From a virus: a DNA stretch of 64,000 nt. The notes beneath the pieces are model-generated. The model was not told where the DNA came from, searched no databases, and saw only the letters and a program-made list of their open reading frames with translations. The translations under genes were made by a program, and so were the position numbers. The stretch lies in the IMG/VR virus record IMGVR_UViG_3300020203_000013, positions 1 through 64,000 of that record; one strand, 5' to 3'. Position 1 is the first letter of the stretch, and the number at the start of each line of letters is the position of its first letter. Shown one piece after another: positions 21,703-30,630 of the stretch.

Positions 21703-23778
21703 TTACTTACAAACTTTACTTTTAGAGTGACACTTCTCTATATCATTATCTAACTTATTTTTCAATTTGTTAGTGGTATCGTTACCCTTTCCTTTCGTCT
21801 TGCAAGCAATCCTAGCTTTATGTTGTGCATCTGATGCGTACTCATACAAAGTCTTATTAAGTCTTTGCAGTAAGTCTAGCTTATCTGATATAAGTAGATT
21901 TACACACTCTCCCTCACACACTTGGACTTCTGTAGGAATTGAATTTACAATTTCTACGTAAGTGTTAAAGGTTTGAGTTGCCCCTTTAACTTGCCTCGTA
22001 ACTGTGTTTTTGGCTTTACGATTACAGCCTTGAAACTTTTTATAGTAACTAACTGTTTTAGTATTAAAGATTACTCTGGCTTGTTTAATAAGGTCCACCT
22101 TACTAATTCCAGTTGTAATCAGACCACAAACTTTACAGCTTGATCCATCGCCACCACACACTCCACAAGTATCGACTAGTGCTCCACCATTAGGTGTGCC
22201 AGCGCAGTCTAGACAGTTGTTAGTTCCATTACAGACTCCACATGAATCCGTAAAGCTTGAACCATTTGGGGTACCAGAGCAGTCCTTACATGAACTACTA
22301 TCACCGCCACAAACACCACACTTGTCTAATGTTAGACCTCCATTAGGATTACGAGCGCAATCCAAACAAGATGTCCCGTCACCGCCACAGACTCCACACT
22401 GGTCAACTGTGAGGCCACCGTTTGGCGTACCTTTACAGTCTAAACAGCTCTGTCCATTTCCACCGCAAATTCCGCATTGGTCAACTTGATGTCCACCATT
22501 AGGGATACCAGCGCAATCTAAACAAGTGTTATTTTGTCCTTTACAGACACCACACTGATCAATCTTTGCATCACCTTTTGGTCTTCCTGAACAATCTAAA
22601 CAAGACGTTCCGTCTCCTCCACAGATTCCGCAAACATCGTTCACGGATTTTCCTTTAATACTTCCATAGCAATCTTTACAGCTTTGATCTCTATCGGAAG
22701 ATGTTTTTGGAAGACAGACACCGCATTGGTCAAATGTATTTTGTCCGTTCGGTGTACCAGCACAGTCCTTACAGGTAGAGTTATCTCCACCGCATTTACC
22801 GCACTGATCTACTACCGCACTTCCAAGTGGAACTCCGGCACAGTCTTTTTTACAGACAGTAGCTGTACTTACTGGACTGTTATGCCAAGCCAATAACCTA
22901 CTTCCGCCATTAAATCCTGTGTTGTTATATCTAACTCCACCTTTAAAGCTAGTGATTACTGTTCCAGTAAACGCATCAACTTGAGTAGCGCATGGAGGGG
23001 TTTTAACGCATAGAGTTACAACATTTTCTTTTTCGACCGTTTTGGAATCATCTGGTATTAAAATTGCTGTAGTACTATCGAATAATACTTGTGACTCTAG
23101 GTCGTCAGGTACAGTAAACACCGAGTAAGATGCTAGTCCTACTCTCTGAGAACATAGGCCTGAGTTTGGAGTTAAAGTAAATGTTGTACAGCTTTTTCTA
23201 TCTGGTGCAACTGTTGATGGAACCACACTTCCCAACAATGTCACCACATTTTTTGGATTGATGGCTTTAGCAGTTACTGTTAAACCGTTTAACGTCCAAG
23301 CTAGTGTAGTCGCATTTGTAAAGTCTAGTTGTAGTGTGGTTTGACCTGAGGCACTTGAATCTGATCCAAATACCCAAGCTTCACTGGAATCTTTTGTATT
23401 AAACTTTGTTCCTTGTCCTCTTTGCTCTGGGAGCGGGGAGAATTGATTCTTACTACCAATTGCGATAGTATCTTCTCCACCTACAAAGCTGAAGCTAGCT
23501 TTTTGAGATCTGTTGGAGTTATCTGTAACGCAGTTAAGTATAGGGATGGCCGTTGGCTTTGGTGTCGGAGTAACCGTTGGCTTTGGTGTCGGAGTAACCG
23601 TTGGCTTTGGTGTCGGAGTAACCGTTGGCTTTGGTGTCGGAGTAACCGTTGGCTTTGGTGTCGGAGTAACCGTTGGCTTTGGTGTACAAGTTGGTTTAGG
23701 CTTGGTGGCAAAAGCTAGGCTAGTACAGCAACAGACTAAAGCTAAGCAACAAATAAAACAATTAATAATATTTCTCAT
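21703..23778 (-). CDS. Secreted protein with Pro-Thr linker and nine cysteine-rich GxCGGxGxSC repeats, 691 aa
   Basis: A signal peptide (about 1-25, ending LAFA) is followed by a proline/threonine linker (about 28-78) of five to six PTVTPTPK repeats, then a beta-rich domain of about 220 residues. Residues 310-551 are nine repeats of about 26 residues following DCxGxPNGxxxxDxCGVCGGDGxSC, each with four to six cysteines, probably disulfide-bonded rods outside the cytoplasm. The last 140 residues are helical and basic with further cysteines. Similar repeats occur in ADAMTS-type animal proteins and in exported proteins of some Gram-negative bacteria. A signal peptide on a protein lying among virion genes is odd: it may be displayed on the host surface or released. 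Flanked by its own terminator. Confidence 0.75.
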   Translation of the reverse strand: MRNIINCFICCLALVCCCTSLAFATKPKPTCTPKPTVTPTPKPTVTPTPKPTVTPTPKPTVTPTPKPTVTPTPKPTAIPILNCVTDNSNRSQKASFSFVGGEDTIAIGSKNQFSPLPEQRGQGTKFNTKDSSEAWVFGSDSSASGQTTLQLDFTNATTLAWTLNGLTVTAKAINPKNVVTLLGSVVPSTVAPDRKSCTTFTLTPNSGLCSQRVGLASYSVFTVPDDLESQVLFDSTTAILIPDDSKTVEKENVVTLCVKTPPCATQVDAFTGTVITSFKGGVRYNNTGFNGGSRLLAWHNSPVSTATVCKKDCAGVPLGSAVVDQCGKCGGDNSTCKDCAGTPNGQNTFDQCGVCLPKTSSDRDQSCKDCYGSIKGKSVNDVCGICGGDGTSCLDCSGRPKGDAKIDQCGVCKGQNNTCLDCAGIPNGGHQVDQCGICGGNGQSCLDCKGTPNGGLTVDQCGVCGGDGTSCLDCARNPNGGLTLDKCGVCGGDSSSCKDCSGTPNGSSFTDSCGVCNGTNNCLDCAGTPNGGALVDTCGVCGGDGSSCKVCGLITTGISKVDLIKQARVIFNTKTVSYYKKFQGCNRKAKNTVTRQVKGATQTFNTYVEIVNSIPTEVQVCEGECVNLLISDKLDLLQRLNKTLYEYASDAQHKARIACKTKGKGNDTTNKLKNKLDNDIEKCHSKSKVCK
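22126..22851 (-). repeat. Nine 26-residue cysteine-rich coding repeats
   Basis: The coding segment repeats a unit of about 78 bases with well-kept GGT-GGN-GAT and TGT codons. Protein identity between units is high at Cys, Gly and Asp and low elsewhere, so the duplication is old enough to have diverged. Confidence 0.8.
23551..23685 (-). repeat. 24-base tandem repeat coding for PTVTPTPK
   Basis: Five identical copies of a 24-base unit run from 23551 to 23670, followed by a partial sixth to 23685. Perfect identity suggests recent expansion by slippage or recombination; linker length probably varies between isolates. Confidence 0.95.
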
Positions 23779-23821
23779 GTTATTCTAAAAAATTACAAAT
23801 TAATAAAGCACAGTAAAAATG

Positions 23822-23832
23822 ACTGTAACAGT
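23822..23832. promoter_or_regulatory. Perfect 11-base palindrome in the leader of the cysteine-rich protein gene
   Basis: ACTGTAACAGT reads ACTGT-A-ACAGT, and another ACAGT lies just to its left, so alternative small hairpins or a dimeric operator are possible. Degenerate promoter-like hexamers (TACTGT near 23829-23834 and TACTAA near 23859-23864) are the only promoter candidates in this 118-base gap. Confidence 0.3.
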
Positions 23833-23896
23833 ATTATCGTCACAAATCAAAAAAACCTTTAGTATTATTATTCTAGTAATTAACTAGTTGATATTA

Positions 23897-24547
23897 TTAT
23901 AATGGTATGTAAATTGGGGTGTAGGGTATGCTTACTGAGGCGTTTCCATCTCGCCCATCTGACTTACTGGTCCCGCCACCTACTACTTGAACCTCTCCAA
24001 ACTCCATGGAATTTGCTCTCCCTATTCCTGGACTTCCAGCAGTAACTTCAACGGTTTGTCCGTTTACTGTAGGACTTGGTAAAAATACAACTCCAGTATC
24101 AGCTCCACCATCTGTAGTCGTCTGACCTTCGGCTACTCCTCTAATCATTCTAGTTTCTACTCCATCTCCGCCGCCTATAACCGTAGGTCTATTTATCAAA
24201 GAGTATGTCTCTAATCCCCATCCTTGAATCTCTTTTTGATAAGAATAGGATGTGATAAAGAACTCATCGGTTAGATCGACTACCCCGCCCGCACAATTGC
24301 TAGCGAAAATGCTGAGAACTAGAGGATCTGGCTCAACGCAATCTATAGATGCTTCTACGTTTTGGGGTGTTCCAGGGGCATACCTAGTTATACTTAAGCT
24401 GGCCTGTGTAATGAGGTTTTTATCGTAGGGTACTGGAGTTCCTAACTGGTAAAGTCTTTGGATTTGAGGGTTAAGGGTAAAATTTATAGATTGAATTCCA
24501 GCCCCAAAACCAGTGACAACAGTTCCCGCTGATATAATGAATGGCAT
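23897..24547 (-). CDS. Putative structural protein, 216 aa
   Basis: A beta-rich, glycine-rich protein without cysteine motif. The N-terminal half (VVTGFGAGIQSINFTLNP, then LSITRYAPG) resembles tube or baseplate-wedge folds in general pattern, and the C-terminal part is glycine-rich (VVGGGTSKSDGRDG). It follows the fibre gene with a terminator and its own promoter motif between them. Probably a virion protein of the tail tip; no family recognised. Confidence 0.55.
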   Translation of the reverse strand: MPFIISAGTVVTGFGAGIQSINFTLNPQIQRLYQLGTPVPYDKNLITQASLSITRYAPGTPQNVEASIDCVEPDPLVLSIFASNCAGGVVDLTDEFFITSYSYQKEIQGWGLETYSLINRPTVIGGGDGVETRMIRGVAEGQTTTDGGADTGVVFLPSPTVNGQTVEVTAGSPGIGRANSMEFGEVQVVGGGTSKSDGRDGNASVSIPYTPIYIPL

Positions 24548-24580
24548 CTTTTCCCTTTTAAGCTTTCGCTTCCTTACCCT

Positions 24581-24594
24581 TTAAAAATAGTATA
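24581..24594 (-). promoter_or_regulatory. Phage promoter motif before the 216-residue gene
   Basis: Minus strand: TTTATACTATTTTT, 40 bases before the ATG. It abuts the U-tract of the preceding terminator, so no -35 box is possible outside the terminator hairpin itself. Confidence 0.65.
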
Positions 24595-24621
24595 AAGAAA
24601 AGGGGAGGTGTAACCTCCCCT
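24594..24621 (-). terminator. Intrinsic terminator after the tail fibre gene
   Basis: AGGGGAGG and CCTCCCCT form a GC-rich 8-bp stem, extended by one T-A pair, with a three-base loop; TTTCTTT follows on the minus strand. Confidence 0.9.
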
Positions 24622-24629
24622 AAATACTA

Positions 24630-26264
24630 CTAGAATATAGACAATGCTACTCGTTTCCAGCTGTTAGTGCCTACACAGATATACACGTAGTCGTCTGACC
24701 ACCTTGCTTCTCCTGTAACACCTGATGCTGAAATTGTAGCAGGCTCAGATCCCGAAGCCAATACTATTGGATTTAGGAAGGTCTTATTTCCACTAATGCT
24801 TTGATCAACGTTCGCAGTTCTTACTACATCGGTCCCAGAAAGATCAAGTACTATTTGAGCTTCACCTGAGCCTGATATAACATCGAATCCAGCACCGAAG
24901 TCTAACTTAACTGCTCCAGAATAAACTAGAGAGTTATTTTCTTCTACTATTAAAAACCCTGAAGCTGATGAAACTTGGGAATCAACATAGAATTTATTAG
25001 CGGCGTGGCCTGAAGCTGTAGGGTCTGCATTTAGAACCAAGAAGCCAGTCATTGTGTCGCCAGCGACATCTACGAACTTAGCGTCTGCTGCTCCAGAGTA
25101 TGCAGAAAGTGCAGCGGTAGCTGTGGCAGCAGTTGCAGTATCCCCAGCATCGACATAGAATTTATTAGCAGCATGTCCAGAAAGAGTTGGAAGACCTGCT
25201 AGAATCAAATTTCCAGTCATAGTATCGCCAGCTCTTAAAACACGAGAACTAATATCAGTTTGAAGGTTACCAGAAACTGAGTTTAAATCGGATTGAAGAA
25301 TAACCGTCTCTAGTGAGCCTGATATTCCAGCTTCAAACCTATCGCTAGTTTCATTCCAAAGTAAAAGAGCATCAGTAGATGTTCCTCTTTCAATTTGAAG
25401 GCCAGAGTCCAAAGATGGAGCACCAGTTACTGTTGCATTTAAAGTGATGATATTATCTTCAACTAGAAGTTGTTCTGTATTTAAAGTTGTAGTTGTTCCG
25501 TTAACTGTTAAATCACCTTGAACAATAACATTATTATTGAAGGTTTTATTCCCAGAGATACTTTGATCTCCTGTTAGGAACACTACGCTTAGGAATTCAG
25601 ACTCATTTACTGCTACTTGAGCTTCACTAGCTCCAGATACAACGTTTAGTCCAAATCCAAAGTCTAATTGGCCTGGTCCACTGTAGACTGTAGAGTTATT
25701 CTCTTGTACTGAAATGTTTACTGAACCTACTTGTGAATCAACGTATGCCTTATTAGCGGCGTGGCCTGAAGCTGTAGGGTCTGCATTTAGAACCAAGAAG
25801 CCTGTCATTGTGTCGCCAGCGACATTAACGAATTGGCTTTCTGCAAATCCAGAATATACTGTTAGAGCTGAGGCTGCTTGTGCTGCACCAGAAGCTGCGG
25901 CAGAAACGTCTCCAGCATCAACATATTGCTTAGTGGATGCGTGGCCTGAAGCTGTAGGGTCTGCATTTAGAACCAAGAAGCCAGTCATTGTGTCGCCAGC
26001 GACATCTACGAACTTAGCATCTGCTACTCCAGAGTAGGTTGAAAGAGCTGAAGCTCCTGAAGCTACTGCGTTTGCGTCTCCTGCATTAATTGCAGATTGA
26101 AGAGCGCCTGATAGGACTGATTGATTACCTGAAACTGTAAATCCAGTTGCGGTGGCGCTAACTGAAACACCGTCAGCTCCAGAAATAGAAAGAACTTCTT
26201 CTTGGAAGTTACTTCCATCCCAACGAGAGATGAGCCTATTATTAGTTGTAAAAGTAAATGGCAT
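24630..26264 (-). CDS. Tail fibre protein with GDTMTG repeats, 544 aa
   Basis: Four copies of a fibre repeat of the form AGDTMTGxLxLxxxPTxSGHAxxKxYVD are present, the motif seen in many T4- and lambda-like long tail fibres. Two copies each of EENNSxVYSG and SISGNKTF alternate with them. The C-terminus GEARWSDDYVYICVGTNSWKRVAL is a small beta cap also seen at the end of the protein at 49683-50381. Expected to form a trimeric fibre. GAGG precedes the ATG. Its leader holds a promoter motif and two hairpins. Confidence 0.85.
   Translation of the reverse strand: MPFTFTTNNRLISRWDGSNFQEEVLSISGADGVSVSATATGFTVSGNQSVLSGALQSAINAGDANAVASGASALSTYSGVADAKFVDVAGDTMTGFLVLNADPTASGHASTKQYVDAGDVSAAASGAAQAASALTVYSGFAESQFVNVAGDTMTGFLVLNADPTASGHAANKAYVDSQVGSVNISVQENNSTVYSGPGQLDFGFGLNVVSGASEAQVAVNESEFLSVVFLTGDQSISGNKTFNNNVIVQGDLTVNGTTTTLNTEQLLVEDNIITLNATVTGAPSLDSGLQIERGTSTDALLLWNETSDRFEAGISGSLETVILQSDLNSVSGNLQTDISSRVLRAGDTMTGNLILAGLPTLSGHAANKFYVDAGDTATAATATAALSAYSGAADAKFVDVAGDTMTGFLVLNADPTASGHAANKFYVDSQVSSASGFLIVEENNSLVYSGAVKLDFGAGFDVISGSGEAQIVLDLSGTDVVRTANVDQSISGNKTFLNPIVLASGSEPATISASGVTGEARWSDDYVYICVGTNSWKRVALSIF
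25005..26037. repeat. Three near-identical direct repeats inside the fibre gene
   Basis: Segments starting at 25005, 25761 and 25941 are identical over about 65 bases apart from one or two changes; the first and third stay alike for about 95 bases. A diverged fourth copy lies near 25163-25220. Nucleotide identity higher than protein conservation needs suggests recent gene conversion. Confidence 0.9.
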
Positions 26265-26278
26265 TAGTTATTACCTCG

Positions 26279-26315
26279 ATATAAAATTTTTATATTAATA
26301 ACCAAAAGGCTATTA
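26279..26315 (-). promoter_or_regulatory. Two hairpins in the fibre gene leader
   Basis: TAATAGCC-TTTT-GGTTATTA (8-bp stem, one G-U) is followed by the AT palindrome ATATAAAA/TTTTATAT, just before the GAGG ribosome-binding site. They lie downstream of the promoter motif, so they are in the 5' leader and may affect mRNA stability or translation. Confidence 0.45.
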
Positions 26316-26319
26316 CAGA

Positions 26320-26333
26320 TTATAAATAGTATA
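26320..26333 (-). promoter_or_regulatory. Phage promoter motif before the tail fibre gene
   Basis: Minus strand: TATATACTATTTAT, a near-consensus copy, 62 bases before the ATG. Confidence 0.65.
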
Positions 26334-26355
26334 TAACTAGATAATATAATTGGTC

Positions 26356-26577
26356 TTATTGTAATTTATTTTGACAGGTTGGGCAGATTATAGATATGGT
26401 TTTAGTACCACAGTTATTACACTGGCGGGCTATATACCCAGCGGGGGCTCTATTAGATTTAGATGAAGTATTTGGTATAAAAACACTAGGTTGACCTTGA
26501 GTTTGGTTCTGTTGGTTTACCCTATCAATAATTTTCTGTTGATTTTTATCTGGAATTACCTTTCTACAGCATGTCAT
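26356..26577 (-). CDS. Small zinc-ribbon protein, 73 aa
   Basis: The frame extends to 26640, but the ATG at 26577 is preferred because AAAGGA precedes it and the longer form would overlap the upstream gene. The C-terminus has CNNCG and CPTC, a two-knuckle zinc ribbon; two more cysteines (TCC) lie at the start. The middle is polar and low-complexity. It is encoded between tail-tip genes. It may be a minor virion protein or a small transcription-related factor. Confidence 0.6.
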   Translation of the reverse strand: MTCCRKVIPDKNQQKIIDRVNQQNQTQGQPSVFIPNTSSKSNRAPAGYIARQCNNCGTKTISIICPTCQNKLQ

Positions 26578-26602
26578 AATATATAAAATATAGTCCTTTT
26601 GT

Positions 26603-26875
26603 CTAACATATTTCTCCTCTTGCTGTAATATTATGTTCAAAGTAGTCTGAACCTTCTAGTTTTCTAGGAACATCTGACTCTATAAATCCCCTAAAAACAT
26701 TACCACTTAGTTGGAAAGTATAACAGGAATTAGTTATAGGGTCAGTTTTTTTAGTTAAAACTGTTATTTGCAGTGTTGCCATGCCCTGATTGTCTAACGT
26801 AATGCTCATAGTAGATGTATCAGTTATAACATCTGGCACTCCTGAGCTTGTTCTGGATAGACAACCTATTGACAT
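26603..26875 (-). CDS. Hypothetical tail-region protein, 90 aa
   Basis: A small beta-rich protein with cysteines at both ends. Its start overlaps the preceding stop as TAATG, so it is coupled to the 117-residue gene. The composition (Thr, Ser, Ile; TMSITLDNQGMATLQITV) suits a structural beta-sandwich. Probably a tail-tip component by position. Confidence 0.55.
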   Translation of the reverse strand: MSIGCLSRTSSGVPDVITDTSTMSITLDNQGMATLQITVLTKKTDPITNSCYTFQLSGNVFRGFIESDVPRKLEGSDYFEHNITARGEIC

Positions 26876-27228
26876 TAAATATTAAAATCTCCTCTTAAGG
26901 ATCTGGAGGTGTCTATATTTACTGAACCTGGTTGACATTTAGGGTAGGTATTTGTCCTAATAAGGTCCTTAGTTAGGACAGAGTTAAAAACTAGCCGTCC
27001 ATTTACCTTTCCTGGAAGTGCTCTGTAGTTGGCCGAAAAGTAAAATCCGCCTCTCATGCACATGTCTTTAGACCCTACAACCTTGTCATCAGCAGAACAG
27101 CTTATAACTTCTTGAGTTTCAGTTCCAAAGGTAAAAACTACGTTTCCTTTAGAAGCATCTTCAGGTTTATCACATAAGATAGGTATAGCATTTCCTACTC
27201 TAACTTTATATGTAATTAATTTAACCAT
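26875..27228 (-). CDS. Hypothetical tail-region protein, 117 aa
   Basis: A beta-rich protein with several cysteines (ILCDKPED; SCSADDKV; DMCMRGGF) and a C-terminal segment ending RSLRGDFNI. It lies in a run of small genes following the large tail genes, each nearly touching the next. No family recognised; a baseplate or tip protein is inferred. Confidence 0.55.
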   Translation of the reverse strand: MVKLITYKVRVGNAIPILCDKPEDASKGNVVFTFGTETQEVISCSADDKVVGSKDMCMRGGFYFSANYRALPGKVNGRLVFNSVLTKDLIRTNTYPKCQPGSVNIDTSRSLRGDFNI

Positions 27229-27246
27229 GCTTTTATATAGTCCTTA

Positions 27247-27888
27247 CTACTGATCTATTGGAAAATCAAAACTATAAGTAATAGTTGCGGGAGAGGGGTA
27301 GTCTACACTAACATTTACAGAGTTTATAAATCCATTATTTAATACCTGACCCTGACCTAAGTCTACTCGCCACGCTGTTAAATCTGGTACAGTAATTGGA
27401 ACTGGAAAACCACTATAATTAAATATGGCTCCGATTTCTACACTCTCTTCTGTAGTAATAGATGTTCCGTTCTGTGATTGGCTTGAGGCGGCGCTTCCCA
27501 TAAAAAAAGTCTGACCAAGTGAAATTTTAGCTGGATTACCATTTACTGATGGACCTATTACACCATTAATTTGTGCTCTATGCACTTTAGTAGGTATAAA
27601 CCACCATTTATCGGTTGTAAAATCATACCTTTGAATGTTAGTTTGACCTGCTTGAGCCGATCCTTTACATCTACTATCTAACCACTTATCTTCTCCTGGG
27701 CCAAATGCATAGGAAACAAATTGCACGTTGACTACTCCAGGTCCTGAAATATATTGATTTGATCCGCCTCCGACAACACAGCTATCATCATCTACTGGTC
27801 TAACTGATGAGTTAGGAGAGACGGATACAGAAATTAATCCGACAGAGTTGTTACAGTTAAATGCCGAACATCGTATGCAAAATCCCAT
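27247..27888 (-). CDS. Putative tail-tip protein, 213 aa
   Basis: The N-terminus contains a CIRCSAFNC cluster that could bind zinc or form disulfides. The rest is Ser/Gly/Val-rich beta structure (VNVQFVSYAFG; ITYSFDFPI). It begins two bases after the stop of the preceding gene. Position after tail hub candidates suggests a tail-tip role; no known domain recognised. Confidence 0.55.
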   Translation of the reverse strand: MGFCIRCSAFNCNNSVGLISVSVSPNSSVRPVDDDSCVVGGGSNQYISGPGVVNVQFVSYAFGPGEDKWLDSRCKGSAQAGQTNIQRYDFTTDKWWFIPTKVHRAQINGVIGPSVNGNPAKISLGQTFFMGSAASSQSQNGTSITTEESVEIGAIFNYSGFPVPITVPDLTAWRVDLGQGQVLNNGFINSVNVSVDYPSPATITYSFDFPIDQ

Positions 27889-27889
27889 A

Positions 27890-28591
27890 TTATTTTACTC
27901 CAAAAACACTATAGCTAGGGCCACCGGCATGTGGTCCTGATATATCTAATGAAGAGTGGTCATGTAATATGAATCCACTTCCTCCACCTCCGGCCCCTAG
28001 ACTTTGTCCCGCGTTATTTATAGGATCTGCTATTTTAGTCCAAGGGTGTAATGATCCTGTAGTATTTTCATTGCCGATACCAAATTGAGTATGCTCTCTA
28101 AAATTAATTGTATGAGTTAAGTACCCCACTTCAGATGCACTATTAAATATATTATGCCTACTAGGGGGATCATCAAATCCTGGACTAGTTCTTTTATGTA
28201 CTGAGGTTATAAAGGCCATTGGCCCAAGACCAGCTAATTTTTGTCTTCTAGTTATACTTCTATTCTCTAACTTATGTAATATGTCTTCTGCTTGTATTTT
28301 TACTAACACACTCCCTGCACACCTTAAGGATGGTGATATGGATAGCCTTTTTACTACTCCCACCCATACAGACTGATCATAAAGAAAAACTGCTATTGGG
28401 GCCCCCGCTGGTGCGCTAAATTCTCCATTAAAGATAAAGGATACGGAGCATGAGCTTACTAGTTGACCTCTTGTCCTACTTACACTTATCGATTTTAAAT
28501 CTGGTGTCCCAACTCTTATATCCCCTATTCTTATCAACCCAGAAGCAGGTACAGTTGTTAAACCACAAACATTAAAAGACGTTGTTGCCAT
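27890..28591 (-). CDS. Putative tail hub-like protein, 233 aa
   Basis: Residues about 30-110 follow the pattern of the first domain of phage tail hub proteins: SVSRTRGQL, a strand SCSVSFIFNG, PAGAPIAVFL and WVGVVKRLSIS, that is, a strand pair with a glycine turn and an outgoing VGxVxxxxxS strand. The C-terminal part is Gly/His-rich (GAGGGGSGFILHDHSSLDISG), perhaps a flexible connector. It follows the 678-residue tail gene by two bases. Confidence 0.55.
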   Translation of the reverse strand: MATTSFNVCGLTTVPASGLIRIGDIRVGTPDLKSISVSRTRGQLVSSCSVSFIFNGEFSAPAGAPIAVFLYDQSVWVGVVKRLSISPSLRCAGSVLVKIQAEDILHKLENRSITRRQKLAGLGPMAFITSVHKRTSPGFDDPPSRHNIFNSASEVGYLTHTINFREHTQFGIGNENTTGSLHPWTKIADPINNAGQSLGAGGGGSGFILHDHSSLDISGPHAGGPSYSVFGVK

Positions 28592-28593
28592 AT

Positions 28594-30630
28594 TTAGTCT
28601 AACTCCACTGGTACGTTCATTAACTTTACTTCTACTTTGTCACCTGGGTAAATAGTCTGTAGATCCCCGTTAATTGCTTCATATCTTCCCAGACCTGCAA
28701 CGTCCACGATGAAAGTTCCAGATGAATTGTCTCCCGCAACCACCCAAGCGTCTCTAGAAAAAGATTCAGATCTTTTTACGTACTGAGAGTCTCCATAACT
28801 GCCTACAGGGTAATAGAGTGGGCCTGTGGTTATATTCGTAGAAATCGATTCACCATCGTTGTAGGAGAATTCTATAGTTTGAATAACTCCTTCAGGTATC
28901 CTCATTCCAGGCAAAAGTTTATATCCCCCTGCTCTATAAGTCAATGTAGTTGTTTTTCCATTATCGCCATTTATTAGCGTAGATATTTTAGAGGCTAATT
29001 TTACGACCCCAGCTTCCCCTAAATAGGGAGCAGCTATATCCATTACGGTTCCTTGAAGCTCTTCAATGGGTGACTCCACCTTAGTTGGTATGCCTTCAGT
29101 ATCAGGTGGAGCTACTGGATATACTACTATTGTTCCTTCGCTACTGGCCCATCCTGTTGGAGCTGGAGGATCTGCAACTACGATAGGATCGTAGGTTACT
29201 CCTCCAGTCAATCTAGAGGCAATAAATGCTGCATCTCCGTGTGGAGATTTAACTGCTATAGATGCCTGTGAGACGGTATAGGCCAGATCTAAACTCCCTA
29301 TTTCCGTACCATTATTACCGCCAATACCTTCTACAATGGTTCCTCTGTTTCTATTCGTGTCTGCTCTCCCGTTTAACGTGTTAAATATTTGTCCTGGTGC
29401 GGGCGAATCGTTAGTACCTATAGAGGAAGTAACATAATCTTTTATATTTGCAATTCCACCATCCTTCCTTCTAAAGTAATTAATACTCTGTGCATCCAAA
29501 TTAGAAGAAAAGTTGCTAAATGCTTTTTCTGCATTTAAACTAGAGGCTCCCCTTCTTAACTGTAAAGAGGCATTGTTTCCTCCGGCAGAAGACAGAAACC
29601 AATTAGTTCCTCTACTAATGGTTATTAGACCACATTGATGATCTAACAGGCAGTAAAAATCATTATCGGTGAATTTATAATTAGACGATGCTGTTTCAGC
29701 TCCAACCCCTGATATGTCATCCATTAAGTTTGCAACGGTAAATGTAGGGGGGTCGGTCTGTGGAACCCCTGATACTGAAGTTCCTTTTGTAACAAAAACT
29801 CCAGTAAAGGACTGCCTTAAATCGGAACCTTTGACTAAATCTAATACGGCCGCTCCCGTAGCATTTAATGCAGATACATCCACTATACCTCCACCATCTG
29901 GAAAACTAGCTCCCAGGTTTAAAGTATAGACGGTATTAAAATCAGAGCTAAATGGTATATTAATAGACCTAGGAGTCGATTGCGATAAACTGATTGAAGC
30001 ATAAGAAGGTACATCTGCGAATCTAACTTTATATCCCACTAGATTTTCCCATTGAGATCTTCTAACTGCTGCCTTTAACGAGGCTTGAATAGCGGGTGAC
30101 TGTAGGGAGCTGCCAAACCCAGCCCAAGCCTCTTGACCAAAGTCCTTCGAGGCAAAGGTATTCCCCGTTATACATGAAGGTGGGCTTGGGTATACAGCTC
30201 CTCCCCCCATCACATTTATCGCACCTTTAGTATATCTATAAGGTAATGGATCTTTTCCTTTTACCAGTACGTGATCTATTTTATTAACAAAATTTGAAGT
30301 TTCTACTTTTAATAGGCACTGCTTTAATCCTAAATCCTTTATGTCTTTTCCTGCTATTACTTTAATTGCAAATCCAGCGTAATCTGTATATATTTCTGGA
30401 AACCCTTCTTCAGTCCCATCTGCTAATAGAGACAGCTTAAGCATAGCTATACTTTCCTGTGATTTAATATCGTACCCAGGCAGAGAAGATCCTCCTACAC
30501 TCTCTCTAAATGGAATATCATTTCTTCTTAGTATCAATTCAGCTATGCTGGTAAGTGGTGCTAAAGATGACCCTACAAAGTCACCATATTTATTATTCAA
30601 AAATCCTGTAAAATCACTTCCTCTTGCCAT
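28594..30630 (-). CDS. Large tail protein downstream of tape measure, 678 aa
   Basis: A long beta-rich protein with no cysteine cluster. The N-terminus (LAPLTSIAELILRRNDIPF) is helical. The gene overlaps the tape measure gene by one base as TAATG, the usual place for the distal tail or tail-hub protein. The C-terminal 130 residues contain GGYKLLPGMRIPEGVIQTIEF and YEAINGDLQTIYPGDKVEV, patterns of a small barrel. Assignment as tail-tip or hub comes from synteny and composition. Confidence 0.6.
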   Translation of the reverse strand: MARGSDFTGFLNNKYGDFVGSSLAPLTSIAELILRRNDIPFRESVGGSSLPGYDIKSQESIAMLKLSLLADGTEEGFPEIYTDYAGFAIKVIAGKDIKDLGLKQCLLKVETSNFVNKIDHVLVKGKDPLPYRYTKGAINVMGGGAVYPSPPSCITGNTFASKDFGQEAWAGFGSSLQSPAIQASLKAAVRRSQWENLVGYKVRFADVPSYASISLSQSTPRSINIPFSSDFNTVYTLNLGASFPDGGGIVDVSALNATGAAVLDLVKGSDLRQSFTGVFVTKGTSVSGVPQTDPPTFTVANLMDDISGVGAETASSNYKFTDNDFYCLLDHQCGLITISRGTNWFLSSAGGNNASLQLRRGASSLNAEKAFSNFSSNLDAQSINYFRRKDGGIANIKDYVTSSIGTNDSPAPGQIFNTLNGRADTNRNRGTIVEGIGGNNGTEIGSLDLAYTVSQASIAVKSPHGDAAFIASRLTGGVTYDPIVVADPPAPTGWASSEGTIVVYPVAPPDTEGIPTKVESPIEELQGTVMDIAAPYLGEAGVVKLASKISTLINGDNGKTTTLTYRAGGYKLLPGMRIPEGVIQTIEFSYNDGESISTNITTGPLYYPVGSYGDSQYVKRSESFSRDAWVVAGDNSSGTFIVDVAGLGRYEAINGDLQTIYPGDKVEVKLMNVPVELD

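Noticed and set aside
22126-23685. Short regular repeats as a possible CRISPR array
   Set aside because: Both repeat sets are in frame, code for regular peptide repeats and have no unique spacers.
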